From contig NZ_ATHI01000006.1 in NCBI RefSeq assembly GCF_000422245.1, forward strand, positions 26,433 through 90,432: a DNA stretch of 64,000 bases, read 5' to 3'. This DNA comes from Alkalidesulfovibrio alkalitolerans DSM 16529. GTDB taxonomy: Bacteria; Desulfobacterota; Desulfovibrionia; Desulfovibrionales; Desulfovibrionaceae. The notes beneath the pieces were generated by a model. The model was not told the DNA's origin. It searched no databases and was given only the letters and a program-made list of their open reading frames with translations. A program made the position numbers and the translations under genes. Each line of letters starts with the position of its first letter. The first letter of the stretch is position 1. Shown piece after piece: positions 1-8,704 of the stretch.

Positions 1-156
1 GATGACGGCCACGGCCAGAAGCGGCAGAAGGCTGACGCCAAGGGTGAGCAGGACCGCAAAGCGCCACAGTTTGCGGTAGTTGAAGAGACTTTTGAAATGC
101 GACTTCATGTCGTCGCGGTTCCAAAAGGATGGCGTGATGTGATGACTGAGAGGCAT
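1..156 (-). CDS. Sensor histidine kinase, N-terminal fragment (partial)
   Basis: Only the first 52 codons are in the window and the gene runs off the left edge. The translation from the ATG at 156 is a short polar N-terminus followed by a basic stretch (NYRKLWR) and then one hydrophobic membrane segment (about residues 34-52, FAVLLTLGVSLLPLLAVAV). A good ribosome binding site (GGGAGAAGG) lies just upstream. A basic-then-membrane N-terminus of this kind is common in membrane-bound two-component kinases. The gene starts 30 bp after the stop of a response regulator and is last in the TetR-SulP-regulator order. The kinase call is therefore inferred from position and this membrane start; no kinase domain is visible. 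It could be another membrane protein. Confidence 0.5.
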   Translation of the reverse strand, partial: MPLSHHITPSFWNRDDMKSHFKSLFNYRKLWRFAVLLTLGVSLLPLLAVAVI

Positions 157-186
157 TGCCTTCTCCCTTCGCGTCCTGTGTCTGGC

Positions 187-1404
187 CTAGTCCTTGCGGG
201 CGGCGTGGATCTTTTCGTTGGCCGCCTTGAGGGTTTCGGAGAGCTTGTCGATGTCCACGGGCTTTTGCAGATAGGCGAAGGCGCCGAGTTCCATGCACTG
301 CTCCCGGTCGGCTTCCGAGCCGTGCCCCGTCAGGATGATGACCTCGATGGCCGGGTTGGTCTGCTTGACGCGGCGCAGCACCTCGATGCCGTCGATGCCG
401 GGCATTTTCAGGTCGAGGATCATGACCTCCGGCTCGTCGGCCTCGATCATCTCCAGGGCCGACTCGCCATCGTATACCACAGCCGAGCCCATGTCGCGCA
501 TGAGCAGGCGTTCGGAGAGGGTTTCGACGAACTCCCGCTCGTCGTCCACGAGCAGCACCTTGCCGGGCAGCGTGAAGTCCGCGCGGCGATAGATGTCTGC
601 CTGATAGAAGTCCTTGCCCACCTTGGTCTCCACGTCTTCCACGCCGGGCACGCTCTTGGCGATGCGGGCGAGTTCCTCCTTCAGCCGACCGAGCATGAGC
701 ACGTTTTTGTTGATGCTCAGCGTAATGTTTCCGTTTCGGGCCTCGACGCCGACCGTATGCCCTTCGCCCACGAGCACGGCCTCGACACGCGCTGCGAGCA
801 GGAAGTCGGCTGCCGCCGCCCGTGATGCCTCGGTCACGGCCAGGGCCTCCCTGGCCGCGCTGCGGACGATGATCGACCCGGCTTCCGCGATGGGCTTTTT
901 GTCCATGGGCAATACCACATCATACAGGGCGCTGTCCCACGGATCCTTGAAGCCACACGCGACTTCGGCCCAGGCGGCGGCGTCCTCGTCCGCCTCGCGC
1001 AGTCGGCGCAAGGCCTCCTTTTCGGAGACGCCCGACTTGGCAGCCTCGCCCAGCCGGTACTCGGTGTCGGCCACGAGGCAAACGCGCAGTGCATGGGTCA
1101 CGGTGCGCGGGGCGAGTAGGCTGGCGAAACCCGAGATCAACAGGCCGTCGTCCTGCATGGCCTGGGCGAGGGCGAGCTTGAGCCAGGCCACGGCGCGTTC
1201 CTTCTCATGAGTGAATTTGTTGAAGACCGACGTCTTGGCATGGAAGGCGCGCTGGATTTTGTCGGCGGACACGCCGGCAAGCCGGGCCGCGTCCTGGCAG
1301 AGTGAGTCATCGTCGAGCAGTCGGCAGCCGAGATGATCCACGACCTCGCCAACGACCTGGTCCGCGGAGCAGTATGCGGCGGAGAAGATGGAAATGACGG
1401 ACAC
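187..1404 (-). CDS. Response regulator with N-terminal cytidylate-kinase-like and central BON-like domains
   Basis: The protein has 405 residues. Residues about 5-190 resemble the cytidylate kinase-like family, with conserved LGCRLLDDDSL and a YRLGE/LRREAD lid-like stretch, but the glycine-rich P-loop is replaced by FSAAYCSADQ, so kinase activity is doubtful. Residues about 205-270 look like a BON-type ligand or membrane-association fold. Residues about 281-400 are a clear receiver domain: acidic pair at D287-D288, phosphoacceptor D331 in ILDLKMPG, the ILTGHG threonine, and the lysine of LQKP. There is no output domain after the receiver. The start is taken as GTG at 1404 because AAGGAGG sits 6 bp upstream; a longer frame to 1512 would overlap the SulP gene. 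It lies 29 bp downstream of sulP and just upstream of the probable kinase gene, so it probably signals with them. Confidence 0.85.
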   Translation of the reverse strand: MSVISIFSAAYCSADQVVGEVVDHLGCRLLDDDSLCQDAARLAGVSADKIQRAFHAKTSVFNKFTHEKERAVAWLKLALAQAMQDDGLLISGFASLLAPRTVTHALRVCLVADTEYRLGEAAKSGVSEKEALRRLREADEDAAAWAEVACGFKDPWDSALYDVVLPMDKKPIAEAGSIIVRSAAREALAVTEASRAAAADFLLAARVEAVLVGEGHTVGVEARNGNITLSINKNVLMLGRLKEELARIAKSVPGVEDVETKVGKDFYQADIYRRADFTLPGKVLLVDDEREFVETLSERLLMRDMGSAVVYDGESALEMIEADEPEVMILDLKMPGIDGIEVLRRVKQTNPAIEVIILTGHGSEADREQCMELGAFAYLQKPVDIDKLSETLKAANEKIHAARKD

Positions 1405-1433
1405 GGGATTCCTCCTTGATTCTCGCGCTTGGA

Positions 1434-3572
1434 CTAGGCCAGGCGGCAGACATTGGTCAGCGGACAATTCTCCTCGCGACTGTCGCGATGGGCCTCGGCG
1501 TGGACGGAACACACGGCGCGATCCATGGTCGGATAGACGTGGTCGCGGCCGATCTTTTCGATGAGGTGGGTGCGTTCAAGAACCTTCATGACCGATTCAT
1601 TGACGCCCGAAAGCGAGATGTCGATGCCCGCGCTGCGAACGCGGTCCACGAGCAGAGATAGAGTTTCCTCGCCCGAGGCGTCCATGTCGGCGATGCCCGA
1701 TGCTGCGATGATGATATGCCTCAGATCCTTCTTGGCGCTCATGCGCGAGGTGATCTGGTCCTCCAGGAAGCTCGCGTTGGCGAAGAACAACGGGCCGTCG
1801 AACCGGATCAGGTCGATATAGGCGCACTCCTTGAGGCCGTGCAGGCCAGCCGAACGCAACGCTTGGTCCTCTGTGCGCGAGAGAGAGGTCACGGTGGGCC
1901 GCATGCTCTTGTACAGGAACACCGCCAGCGAAAGCGCGACGCCGACCATGATGCCCTTGTCCAGATGCGGGGCGAAGGCCAGGGTGCACAGGAACGAGAT
2001 CAGGGCAATGACGCCGTCGTACCACTGTGCCTTCCAGGCGTGCACGATACCGGAAACGTTGATCAGGCCGATGACGGCCATCATGATCACCGCCGCCAAC
2101 ACGCTCTGGGGAAGGTGGTAGAGCAGAGGCGTGAAGAAAAAGAGAACGACGAGCACGGCGAGGCTCGTGAACACGCTGGAGAATCCGGTCTGCGCTCCGG
2201 CCTGAAGGTTGACGGCCGAGCGGGAGAAGGAACCCGAGGCAGGGTAGCTCTGGCCTATGGAGCCGAGGATGTTGGCCATGCCCTGGCCGATGAGTTCCTG
2301 GTTCGGATCCAGCCGCTGGCCTGTTTTGGCGGCCATGGCCTTGGCGATGGAGATGGCCTCCATGAAGCCGAGCAGGGCGATGATCGCGGCGTAGGGGAAG
2401 AGCTTGAGGATGACAGGGATATCGAGGGCAGGAATCGAGAAGTCGGGCAGGCCGCTCGGAATGGAGCCGACGATGGCCCCGCCGCCTGTCATGAGCAGGC
2501 CGCGTTCGTCGATCGGCCTGTTGCCAACCCTGATTCTCCAGGTGCGGCCGTCGCCGGAGAGACCGGCCGGTACTTCACCCTTGGGATAGAAGGATAGTCC
2601 GCTTCCCTGATCCACCCCCTCGAAAAGCATCAGCCGCAGGCTCTCGCGGTGCAGGTGGGCCTCTTCCTGCAGTCGAGTCATCTCCACGGCGAGCACGTCG
2701 AGCTGATGCTTGACGTCCAGAACCAGCAGGCCGTCGCCCGAGGCTTGAGCCTGGTCGAGTTGGGCGTTCAGCATGGTTCTCTTTTCCGCCAGGGGTGTGA
2801 CGCTCGTGACGGCGGTGTTGAAGCGCTGGACGAGTTCCACCGCCTCGGAGGACTGCACGGATGAAAGCGGCGCGCGGGTGTCGTGGTTGAAACCGAAGGC
2901 CCAGGAGATGAGCGTGGTCAGGGCCACGGCCACGAGGACGCCTGGAATTTTGGGCATGGTCTTTTTCAGGCCGAACATGAGCGCGAAGGCCAGCGCCCCC
3001 ATCAGGAATGTTGGCCAGTGGGTGTAATTGATGGCCGATGAGACCACGGCCATGATCGTTTCGTAGTGGTGCTCGGCCGTGTCCACTGAAACGCCGAACA
3101 TCTTGGAAAGCTGCGAAGTGGCGATGATGATGGCGGCCGCGTTGGTGAAGCCGCCGACCACGGGGTGCGAGAGGAAATTGACCACGAGGCCGAGCTTGAG
3201 CACGCCCAGAAGAAGCTGGAAGACGCCCACGAGCAGCGCCAGGAGGATGGCGTAGGCGATGTAGTGCTCGCTGCCCTGTGTGGCCAGCGGGGCGAGAGAG
3301 GCGGCGGTCATGAGCGAAACCACGGCCACCGGTCCGGTGGCGAGTTGTCGGCTGGAGCCGAAGAGTGCCGCAATCATCGGCGGTAGCAGGGCCGCATAGA
3401 GCCCGTAGTAGGCTGGCATGCCCGCAAGCTGGGCGTAGGCCATGGATTGCGGGATGAGCACCAGGGCCACCGTGAGTCCGGCCAAGGCGTCGGCCCTGAG
3501 CGCCGACCCTCCGTACCCCTTGAACCAGTCGAGAAAAGGAAAGATTTTCGTCAGCATGGTCCCACCTGTCAT
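1434..3572 (-). CDS. SulP family anion transporter with STAS domain and an internal soluble insertion
   Basis: A 712-residue inner-membrane transporter of the SLC26/SulP family, expected to move sulfate, bicarbonate or a similar anion. The N-terminus has the family signature (LTVALVLIPQSMAYAQLAGMP), followed by many hydrophobic segments. The second signature (NQELIGQGMANILGSIGQSYPASGSFSRSAV) surrounds residues about 420-450 and is quoted only as a landmark in parts. A C-terminal STAS domain (about 570-690) contains the DASGEETL nucleotide-loop region. About 140 residues at 231-370, rich in charged and coiled-coil-like sequence, interrupt the membrane domain. The ATG at 3572 overlaps the TetR stop as ATGA. 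A second ATG at 3557 has AGGTGGG upstream but too close, so the start is uncertain. The substrate cannot be read from sequence. Confidence 0.9.
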   Translation of the reverse strand: MTGGTMLTKIFPFLDWFKGYGGSALRADALAGLTVALVLIPQSMAYAQLAGMPAYYGLYAALLPPMIAALFGSSRQLATGPVAVVSLMTAASLAPLATQGSEHYIAYAILLALLVGVFQLLLGVLKLGLVVNFLSHPVVGGFTNAAAIIIATSQLSKMFGVSVDTAEHHYETIMAVVSSAINYTHWPTFLMGALAFALMFGLKKTMPKIPGVLVAVALTTLISWAFGFNHDTRAPLSSVQSSEAVELVQRFNTAVTSVTPLAEKRTMLNAQLDQAQASGDGLLVLDVKHQLDVLAVEMTRLQEEAHLHRESLRLMLFEGVDQGSGLSFYPKGEVPAGLSGDGRTWRIRVGNRPIDERGLLMTGGGAIVGSIPSGLPDFSIPALDIPVILKLFPYAAIIALLGFMEAISIAKAMAAKTGQRLDPNQELIGQGMANILGSIGQSYPASGSFSRSAVNLQAGAQTGFSSVFTSLAVLVVLFFFTPLLYHLPQSVLAAVIMMAVIGLINVSGIVHAWKAQWYDGVIALISFLCTLAFAPHLDKGIMVGVALSLAVFLYKSMRPTVTSLSRTEDQALRSAGLHGLKECAYIDLIRFDGPLFFANASFLEDQITSRMSAKKDLRHIIIAASGIADMDASGEETLSLLVDRVRSAGIDISLSGVNESVMKVLERTHLIEKIGRDHVYPTMDRAVCSVHAEAHRDSREENCPLTNVCRLA

Positions 3573-4186
3573 GATTCGGTCGATTCATTCGAAGCGCAGC
3601 CGCTTCGTCCCTCGATCATCCGCCTGCACGAGGCCATGAGTTCCCCGTAGAGGGCTCCGGCGTCGTACAGGTTGTTGGTCTTGAAGCGCACCAGGCCGTC
3701 GGCCATGGTAAAGAGGAGGAGCCCGGTCTTGCGGGGATTCACTTCAGGGTCCACGGAGCCATCCTCGATCCCCCGGGCCACGGCGTCTTCGAAGATGTCG
3801 GCCACGGCGTTGTAGATGGCCTCCAGGGTCTCTCGGCAGACGGGGTTGCTGCGCGCGAGCTCGTAGGGGAAGGTGCGGTGCAAGAGCAGAAAGCGGCTTT
3901 CGAGCCTGCCCGCGAGATAGATGTAGAAGCTGACCGCGCCGAGTGCCATCTCCACGCCGTTTTCGAAGCTGGCGTCACTGAAATAGGTGTCGAACTCAGC
4001 CAGGATTCGCGACTTGATGTTTTCGAGCACGGCCAGGAATAAGCGTTCTTTGTTGCCGAAATGATAGAAGATCGTGCCTTCGGCCACCCCGGCCAATTCG
4101 GCAAGTTCGGCCGTGGAGGTGTCGCGAAAGCCCTTGTGGGCGAACAGCCAGGCTGCGTTGTCGATGATCAGATCGCGTTTCTTCAT
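3569..4186 (-). CDS. TetR family transcriptional regulator
   Basis: A 205-residue repressor-type protein. The N-terminal helix-turn-helix is clear: a helix with AAWLFAHKGFRDTSTAEL, then AGVAEGTIFYHFGNKERLF, the usual TetR signature. The remaining helical domain would bind an unknown ligand. I start it at the ATG at 4186 (MKKRDLI), which gives the usual family length. The frame stays open to 4279, but that would place the probable operator inside the coding region. Its stop overlaps the SulP start as ATGA, so it is the first gene of a TetR-SulP-response regulator-kinase operon and probably represses both itself and the transporter. Confidence 0.9.
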   Translation of the reverse strand: MKKRDLIIDNAAWLFAHKGFRDTSTAELAELAGVAEGTIFYHFGNKERLFLAVLENIKSRILAEFDTYFSDASFENGVEMALGAVSFYIYLAGRLESRFLLLHRTFPYELARSNPVCRETLEAIYNAVADIFEDAVARGIEDGSVDPEVNPRKTGLLLFTMADGLVRFKTNNLYDAGALYGELMASCRRMIEGRSGCASNESTES

Positions 4187-4209
4187 TCCTCTGCTCGTCA
4201 AAATTTGTA

Positions 4210-4225
4210 CTGAGTACTCACTCAG
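4210..4225. promoter_or_regulatory. Probable TetR operator
   Basis: A 16-bp inverted repeat, CTGAG-N6-CTCAG, contains a perfect 10-bp palindrome TGAGTACTCA at 4211-4220. It lies 24 bp upstream of the chosen TetR start and just downstream of a candidate promoter, where a bound dimer would block transcription. Sites of this TGAGT/ACTCA type are common in front of autoregulated TetR genes. Binding is inferred. Confidence 0.65.
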
Positions 4226-4231
4226 AATTTG

Positions 4232-4260
4232 CAAGTACGCCTCGCCACCTTGGGTGTCAA
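4232..4260 (-). promoter_or_regulatory. Candidate promoter for the TetR-SulP operon
   Basis: A perfect -35 hexamer TTGACA (4260-4255 on the minus strand) is followed after 17 bp by a poor -10 (TACTTG). The palindromic operator begins 7 bp further on. The -35 match and the operator position support it; the -10 does not. Confidence 0.4.
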
Positions 4261-4428
4261 GGGGGGTGCGCGCGGGCATGTAAAAAAAACCTGGACGGTC
4301 AATCCTGAGCTAATAGGCTAGAATCATGGATAAATATTGGAGAGATGGCAGGCGCGTCGCTGCGCGGGCCTGAAAGAGGTTTTGGGGGAAGCCAAACGGG
4401 CGGAAGCGGTAGTGTGAGGATGGCGGAG

Positions 4429-6033
4429 CTATTCCGAAAAGCCCGGCGGCAGGCCTTCGTAGTCCTCGTCGAAGACGAGCGCGCCGGGCTCCTTGGGCTT
4501 GAACTCCAGGCGCAGGCCGCGGGCCTGCGCCGCCTGGGCCGCGCTGCCCCGGCGCAGGCGGATGGCGTCTTTTGGCCGTACCACGATGGCCTTTTCGCCC
4601 GGCACCGGGCAGTAACGCTCGCAAAAGCCGCAGCCCGCGCAGCGCTTTTCGTCCACGTGCGGCACGGCCACGGGATTGCCGGGCTCGGGTTTCAGGTCCA
4701 CCGCGTCGTAGGGGCAGACTTCGTCGCAGACCAGACACTTCTTCTTGTCCTCCCAGGCCAGGCATTTTTTGCGCACCACTTCGGCCGTGCCGATTTTGGC
4801 GAAGGTGCGCTCCTCGCCCAGGGGCAGGATGGCCGCAGTGGGGCAGGCCGGGGCGCAGGCGTGGCAGGCGGGATTGCAGAATCCGACGGCGGGCGTGACC
4901 ACCGGGCTGAAGAGGCCGAGCCCTCCGGCCGCGAACCAGGCGGGCTGCAACGTGTTCGTGGGACAGGCCGCGGCGCACAGCCCGCAGCGCACGCAGCGGG
5001 CCAGGAAATCGTCCTCGGGAAGGCTGCCGGGCGGGCGCACCACGCCTGCTGGCCGTCCGAGCGCCGGACCGGCGAGGCCGAGCACGGCCAGGCCCGCGCC
5101 GGTCGCGGCCCCGCCGATGATGGCCCGGCGCAGCGGCGAGAATCCGGGCGAGCCCGTGGGGGCGGTCGTGGCCGCGTTCCTACCCGCCCTGGGCATGAAG
5201 GATATGGCCCGCTCCGGACAGGCGTCGCGGCAGCGCAGGCAGGCGAAGCACTCCACATGGCGGGTGGCCGCGAAGTCTTGCCTTGGCCCGGGCTGAATGG
5301 CCCCGGACGGGCAGACGCGCGCGCAGCGGCCGCAGGCCGTGCAGGCGCTTGAGACGCGCCGCCGGAAGGGCGAGGCCAGGGCCAAAAGGCCGAGCCCGGC
5401 CCCGGCCGGGCAGAGCATCCGGCACCAGGCGCGGCGGACGAAGGCTCCCGCCCCGATGACCAGCGTGAAAAAGACCAGCACGAAAACGAGGGTGTCGTAA
5501 GCCGGCACCGGGATTTCGGCGTAGGCTAGGCCGAGCATTCCGGCCTCGCGGGCCAGCGGCGCGAAAAGATGCAGTCCCAGGTCGGCCGCAAGGGCCAGGG
5601 GCGGCTGCACGGCCAGGCCGTAGAGCCGCGCGGCCAGGGGCAAGGGGGCGGCGGCGAAGGCCAGCGACACGCCGAACGCGGCGGCCGCGAGCATGGCCGC
5701 GAGCACGGCGAACTTGGGCCACGCGGGCAGGCGCGGCGGCGAGGTCCGGAAGTGGCGAAGCAGCCGGTCCGTGGCGTCGATGGTCGCGCCCAGGGGGCAG
5801 ACGAAGCCACAGAAGGCGCGGCCGAGCACGAGTCCCGTGGCCAGCACGACGAGTCCCGGCGCGATCTTCACGGTCAACGAACGGTCGGCCAGGAGGGTGA
5901 CGAGCGCGGCCGCAGGATCGAGCCGCACGAAGAGGTCACGGCCCGGCTGGCCCAGCAGGGCCTCGGCCGCGCCCAGAACCAGAAGGACGAAGGCGGCCAG
6001 GGAGACGGCCTGGACCGCGCCGCGCAGAGTCAT
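4429..6033 (-). CDS. NapH/NapG-like membrane polyferredoxin (4Fe-4S)
   Basis: The protein has 534 residues. The N-terminal half is NapH-like: hydrophobic segments around 5-25, 58-75, 105-130 and 180-200, with two cytoplasmic cysteine pairs (CGFVCP near 75-80 and CRMLCP near 204-209) and two 4Fe-4S ferredoxin motifs (CTACGRCARVCP and CFACLRCRDACP, 231-272). After an internal RR followed by a hydrophobic stretch (302-325), which looks like a NapG Tat signal, come four more cysteine clusters (CVRCGLCAAACP, CNPACHACAPACP, CLVCDEVCP, CAGCGFCERYCP). It therefore reads as a fused NapH-NapG quinol-side electron carrier. It starts 1 bp after the stop of the Tat-exported DUF362 protein, so the two are co-translated. 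The electron acceptor is unknown. Confidence 0.85.
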   Translation of the reverse strand: MTLRGAVQAVSLAAFVLLVLGAAEALLGQPGRDLFVRLDPAAALVTLLADRSLTVKIAPGLVVLATGLVLGRAFCGFVCPLGATIDATDRLLRHFRTSPPRLPAWPKFAVLAAMLAAAAFGVSLAFAAAPLPLAARLYGLAVQPPLALAADLGLHLFAPLAREAGMLGLAYAEIPVPAYDTLVFVLVFFTLVIGAGAFVRRAWCRMLCPAGAGLGLLALASPFRRRVSSACTACGRCARVCPSGAIQPGPRQDFAATRHVECFACLRCRDACPERAISFMPRAGRNAATTAPTGSPGFSPLRRAIIGGAATGAGLAVLGLAGPALGRPAGVVRPPGSLPEDDFLARCVRCGLCAAACPTNTLQPAWFAAGGLGLFSPVVTPAVGFCNPACHACAPACPTAAILPLGEERTFAKIGTAEVVRKKCLAWEDKKKCLVCDEVCPYDAVDLKPEPGNPVAVPHVDEKRCAGCGFCERYCPVPGEKAIVVRPKDAIRLRRGSAAQAAQARGLRLEFKPKEPGALVFDEDYEGLPPGFSE

Positions 6034-6034
6034 C

Positions 6035-6949
6035 TCAGAGCGCGATCCGTTGCACGTTCAGCGCGGCCACGTCCATGCGGCCAAGCCCCCGCTCGTGCGC
6101 CAGCCGCAGATGCTTGACCTGCCGTGCCTCGAAGCTGCGGCCGTACCACTCGAAGGCCTCCACGGCGTAAGCGTCGGCGGCCACGATGTCGGCCGAGGCG
6201 ATGACCGTGTCGGCCTTGACGACCTTGCCGGGGCCATATGGGCCGCCCGTGGTCAGGACGTATATTCCGTCCACGACGGTCAAGGCCGCGCGCAGCTTGG
6301 TGTTCAGGTCCACGATGGCCGTGTCCAGATCGTAGCGCCAGTGCATCACGCCCCGGTTCGAGATGAGGCCCATCATGCCCTTGAGGCCCAGGCTCACGCC
6401 TGTGGAGCCGTGCGATTTGGCCGTGGGCGCGGCGATGATCACGTCGGCCTCAAGCGCCTCGCGCAAAAAGGCGTTCGCGCCCATGGAGAGCGCGCCGGGA
6501 ATGTCCTCTTCGCGGAAGAAGCGGCTGGCCGTGGGCGCTTGCACGATGTCGCGGCCGATGTCGCGGCAGGCCTCGCGGATGCCCGAGCGCACCATGCACT
6601 CCTCGGGCTGCGAGAGGGGGTTGTCCATGACCAGGATGCTCGACGCGCCCGCGTCGCGGCACATCTCGGCCAGGGCCGCCACCACCTCGGGGTGGGTGTT
6701 GGCGCCGTAGTCCGCTTCCGTGGCGAAGCTCATGTTGGGCTTGATGAGCACCCGCTGGCCGGGCGCGACGAAACGTTTCATGCCGCCGAGCATTTTGACG
6801 GCCGCGTGCGTCGCGGCCCTGGCTTCTCCAGTGGCCACGGCGATGTCCGGCGTCGCGGCCAGGGCCGGTCGCGGGTCGATGAACGGCGCTCCGGCGGCCA
6901 GCCACAGCGCTCCGGAGAGTTGCCATTTGAGAAATTCCCTGCGGCGCAT
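6035..6949 (-). CDS. Tat-exported DUF362 domain protein
   Basis: The protein has 304 residues. It begins with a textbook twin-arginine signal (MRRREFLKW, then a hydrophobic stretch ending ALAA near residue 31), so it should be exported folded. The body is a DUF362 domain: VLIKPNMSF, THPEVVAALAEM, a GLKGMMG core and DGIYVLTTGGP. DUF362 proteins are often coupled to iron-sulfur proteins, but their reaction is not established. The domain itself shows no cysteine cluster here, so electrons would have to come through the adjacent polyferredoxin, whose start codon is 1 bp past this stop. The pair probably forms one periplasmic redox unit; the substrate is not evident. Confidence 0.85.
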   Translation of the reverse strand: MRRREFLKWQLSGALWLAAGAPFIDPRPALAATPDIAVATGEARAATHAAVKMLGGMKRFVAPGQRVLIKPNMSFATEADYGANTHPEVVAALAEMCRDAGASSILVMDNPLSQPEECMVRSGIREACRDIGRDIVQAPTASRFFREEDIPGALSMGANAFLREALEADVIIAAPTAKSHGSTGVSLGLKGMMGLISNRGVMHWRYDLDTAIVDLNTKLRAALTVVDGIYVLTTGGPYGPGKVVKADTVIASADIVAADAYAVEAFEWYGRSFEARQVKHLRLAHERGLGRMDVAALNVQRIAL

Positions 6950-7142
6950 CGGTCCTCCTCGCGCCCAAAGGCGCTCGCTTGCGTCAGAGGGGCGCGGTCG
7001 GGGCCACGCTCATGGTCCATAACCTGACGTTTTTCACGCCAAAGGGCAACAATTTCCGGAGCGGGCGCGTCGGGAAACTGGTAACGTTCCGAAATGACGG
7101 TTTTATGGCTTATTGAATGAATCAGGTCGTCTGCAAGATGGG

Positions 7143-8651
7143 TCAAGGAGCGGAGATGCCCAGGAGGTCGAGCACCGTGCGGACCCGGTGCGCATAGGTG
7201 TGGTGAGCCAGGATGTGCTCGCGCCAGGCCCCGGCGAGGTCGGCGCGCTCCTCCGGGTGGGCGGCGAAGTGGCCGAACAAGGTGACGGCTTCCTCGGGCT
7301 TGGCGAAGGATATGGGCCGGGAAAGCTCCACCGGAAAGACGCCAAGGCCCGGCGTGGCGTCGCTGAGCAAAAAACCGCCCGCGGCCCAGACGTCGAAATG
7401 GCGCTGCGTGAGCCCGGCGGGCAGAAGCAGGCTCGTGACGTTCAGGACGGCCCCGGCGGCGGCGTAGATTCCCGCCAGGGGGCCGTAGTAGTCCACGGGG
7501 TCGCGGCGGTCGGAAAGTTCGGGCACGAGCGCGTCCCAGCCGTCGTCGCCGTAAACCGTGAGGGGCAGGCTGCGCGCGCAGGCGCGAAGACAGGCCGCGC
7601 GCATCGCCTGCGCGCTTTCCTCCGCGCCCAGGCCCGGTTCGCGGGCCGCGCGGCCGGGCCACAAGGGGCCCGCGTCCAGCACCCTGAGCCACCAGGCGTA
7701 GTCCGGCCGCTGACCGCGGGCGATCATGCGCAGGGCGGTCTCGCGGGCGTCGGGCGGCAACTGTATCCCGGAGAAAAAGCCCGCGCGGTCGGGGAATTCG
7801 GAACGGCCCACGAAGACTAGGCGGTCGCGCAGGTCCGCATGCTCGCCGGGCTGCGCCGTGGCGGCGAAGCGCGGCCAGGCCGCAAGCGGCAAATGGGCCA
7901 CGGCGCGCGCGCCAAGCTCCATGAGCGGCGCGGTGAAGGAGTCGTCCGTGATGCACAAAAGCGTCTCGCGCCAAAAACCCGCCCTGAGCCCCGAGAGCAG
8001 GTGCAGGGGATTGTCCACGCACCACACTGCCACGGGCGTCCCGGCGGCCTGCAAAAGCCGGAAGGTCTCGCCCCAGGCGTCCAGTCCGGCGAAGTTGACG
8101 CTCAGGAACAGGGCGGGAGTGGCCTCGCGCAGCAGGCGCGGGATGGCCGTGGCCGTGTGCCCTGGGTCCAGGTGGCGCACGGAAAATCCGGCCTGCTCGA
8201 AGGCGTCCGTGAGTTCGGCCGCAAGCAGCGAGGTTTCTCGCGCGGGCAGCCAGACCTCGGCCGTGGCCGGGCCTGGAGCTATGGAAGCCACTTGCGCCTT
8301 GGCCCAGAGCCTGCCCCAAAACGATGGGAAGAGACGCAGGTTCGGCCTGTAGATGAGGACGCGGCAGCCCTTGCCAAGGGCCGTTTCGGCGCGCTCCGGC
8401 CCGATGCGTTCCCAGGTGGCGGGGATGGAGGCGACCCAGCGCGCGGGCATGGCGGCCTCGAAGTCCGGGTGCTCCACGTAGAACACCCCCTCGGCGGGCA
8501 AAAGCTCGGCCAGCAGGGCCGGGTCCGGGCCAAGGCCCAAAACCACGAGCTGGTCGCCAGCGCCCAGGGCCTCGAACTGTCCCTCGCCTTCCTGCAGGGC
8601 CATGGGCCTGCCGTTTTCGGCGGTGATGCTCAGGCGTTCGGGGCGTGTCAT
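7143..8651 (-). CDS. CgeB/DUF3880-type glycosyltransferase
   Basis: A 502-residue protein without signal or membrane segments. The middle part (about 185-260) has the DUF3880-like pattern [15 protein letters not shown] followed by [13 protein letters not shown]. The C-terminal part (about 360-490) resembles a GT-B domain: [17 protein letters not shown], then [15 protein letters not shown], the nucleotide-sugar binding side of CgeB-like enzymes. Such proteins in Desulfovibrionales are commonly linked to surface or flagellar glycosylation, but no flagellar gene is nearby. The start has GGAG 10 bp upstream. It is transcribed divergently from rlmE, with 53 bp between them, and is followed by the DUF362 gene after a 193-bp gap. 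Donor and acceptor are unknown. Confidence 0.75.
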   Translation of the reverse strand: MTRPERLSITAENGRPMALQEGEGQFEALGAGDQLVVLGLGPDPALLAELLPAEGVFYVEHPDFEAAMPARWVASIPATWERIGPERAETALGKGCRVLIYRPNLRLFPSFWGRLWAKAQVASIAPGPATAEVWLPARETSLLAAELTDAFEQAGFSVRHLDPGHTATAIPRLLREATPALFLSVNFAGLDAWGETFRLLQAAGTPVAVWCVDNPLHLLSGLRAGFWRETLLCITDDSFTAPLMELGARAVAHLPLAAWPRFAATAQPGEHADLRDRLVFVGRSEFPDRAGFFSGIQLPPDARETALRMIARGQRPDYAWWLRVLDAGPLWPGRAAREPGLGAEESAQAMRAACLRACARSLPLTVYGDDGWDALVPELSDRRDPVDYYGPLAGIYAAAGAVLNVTSLLLPAGLTQRHFDVWAAGGFLLSDATPGLGVFPVELSRPISFAKPEEAVTLFGHFAAHPEERADLAGAWREHILAHHTYAHRVRTVLDLLGISAP

Positions 8652-8704
8652 GGGCTGTACTCCGGGGAGGGTTTTCTGTAGAGTCGCGGCTGGATGCGGA
8701 TGAA

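Noticed and set aside
1405..1512. N-terminal extension of the response regulator to 1512
   Set aside because: It would overlap the sulP 3' end; AAGGAGG directly precedes the GTG at 1404.
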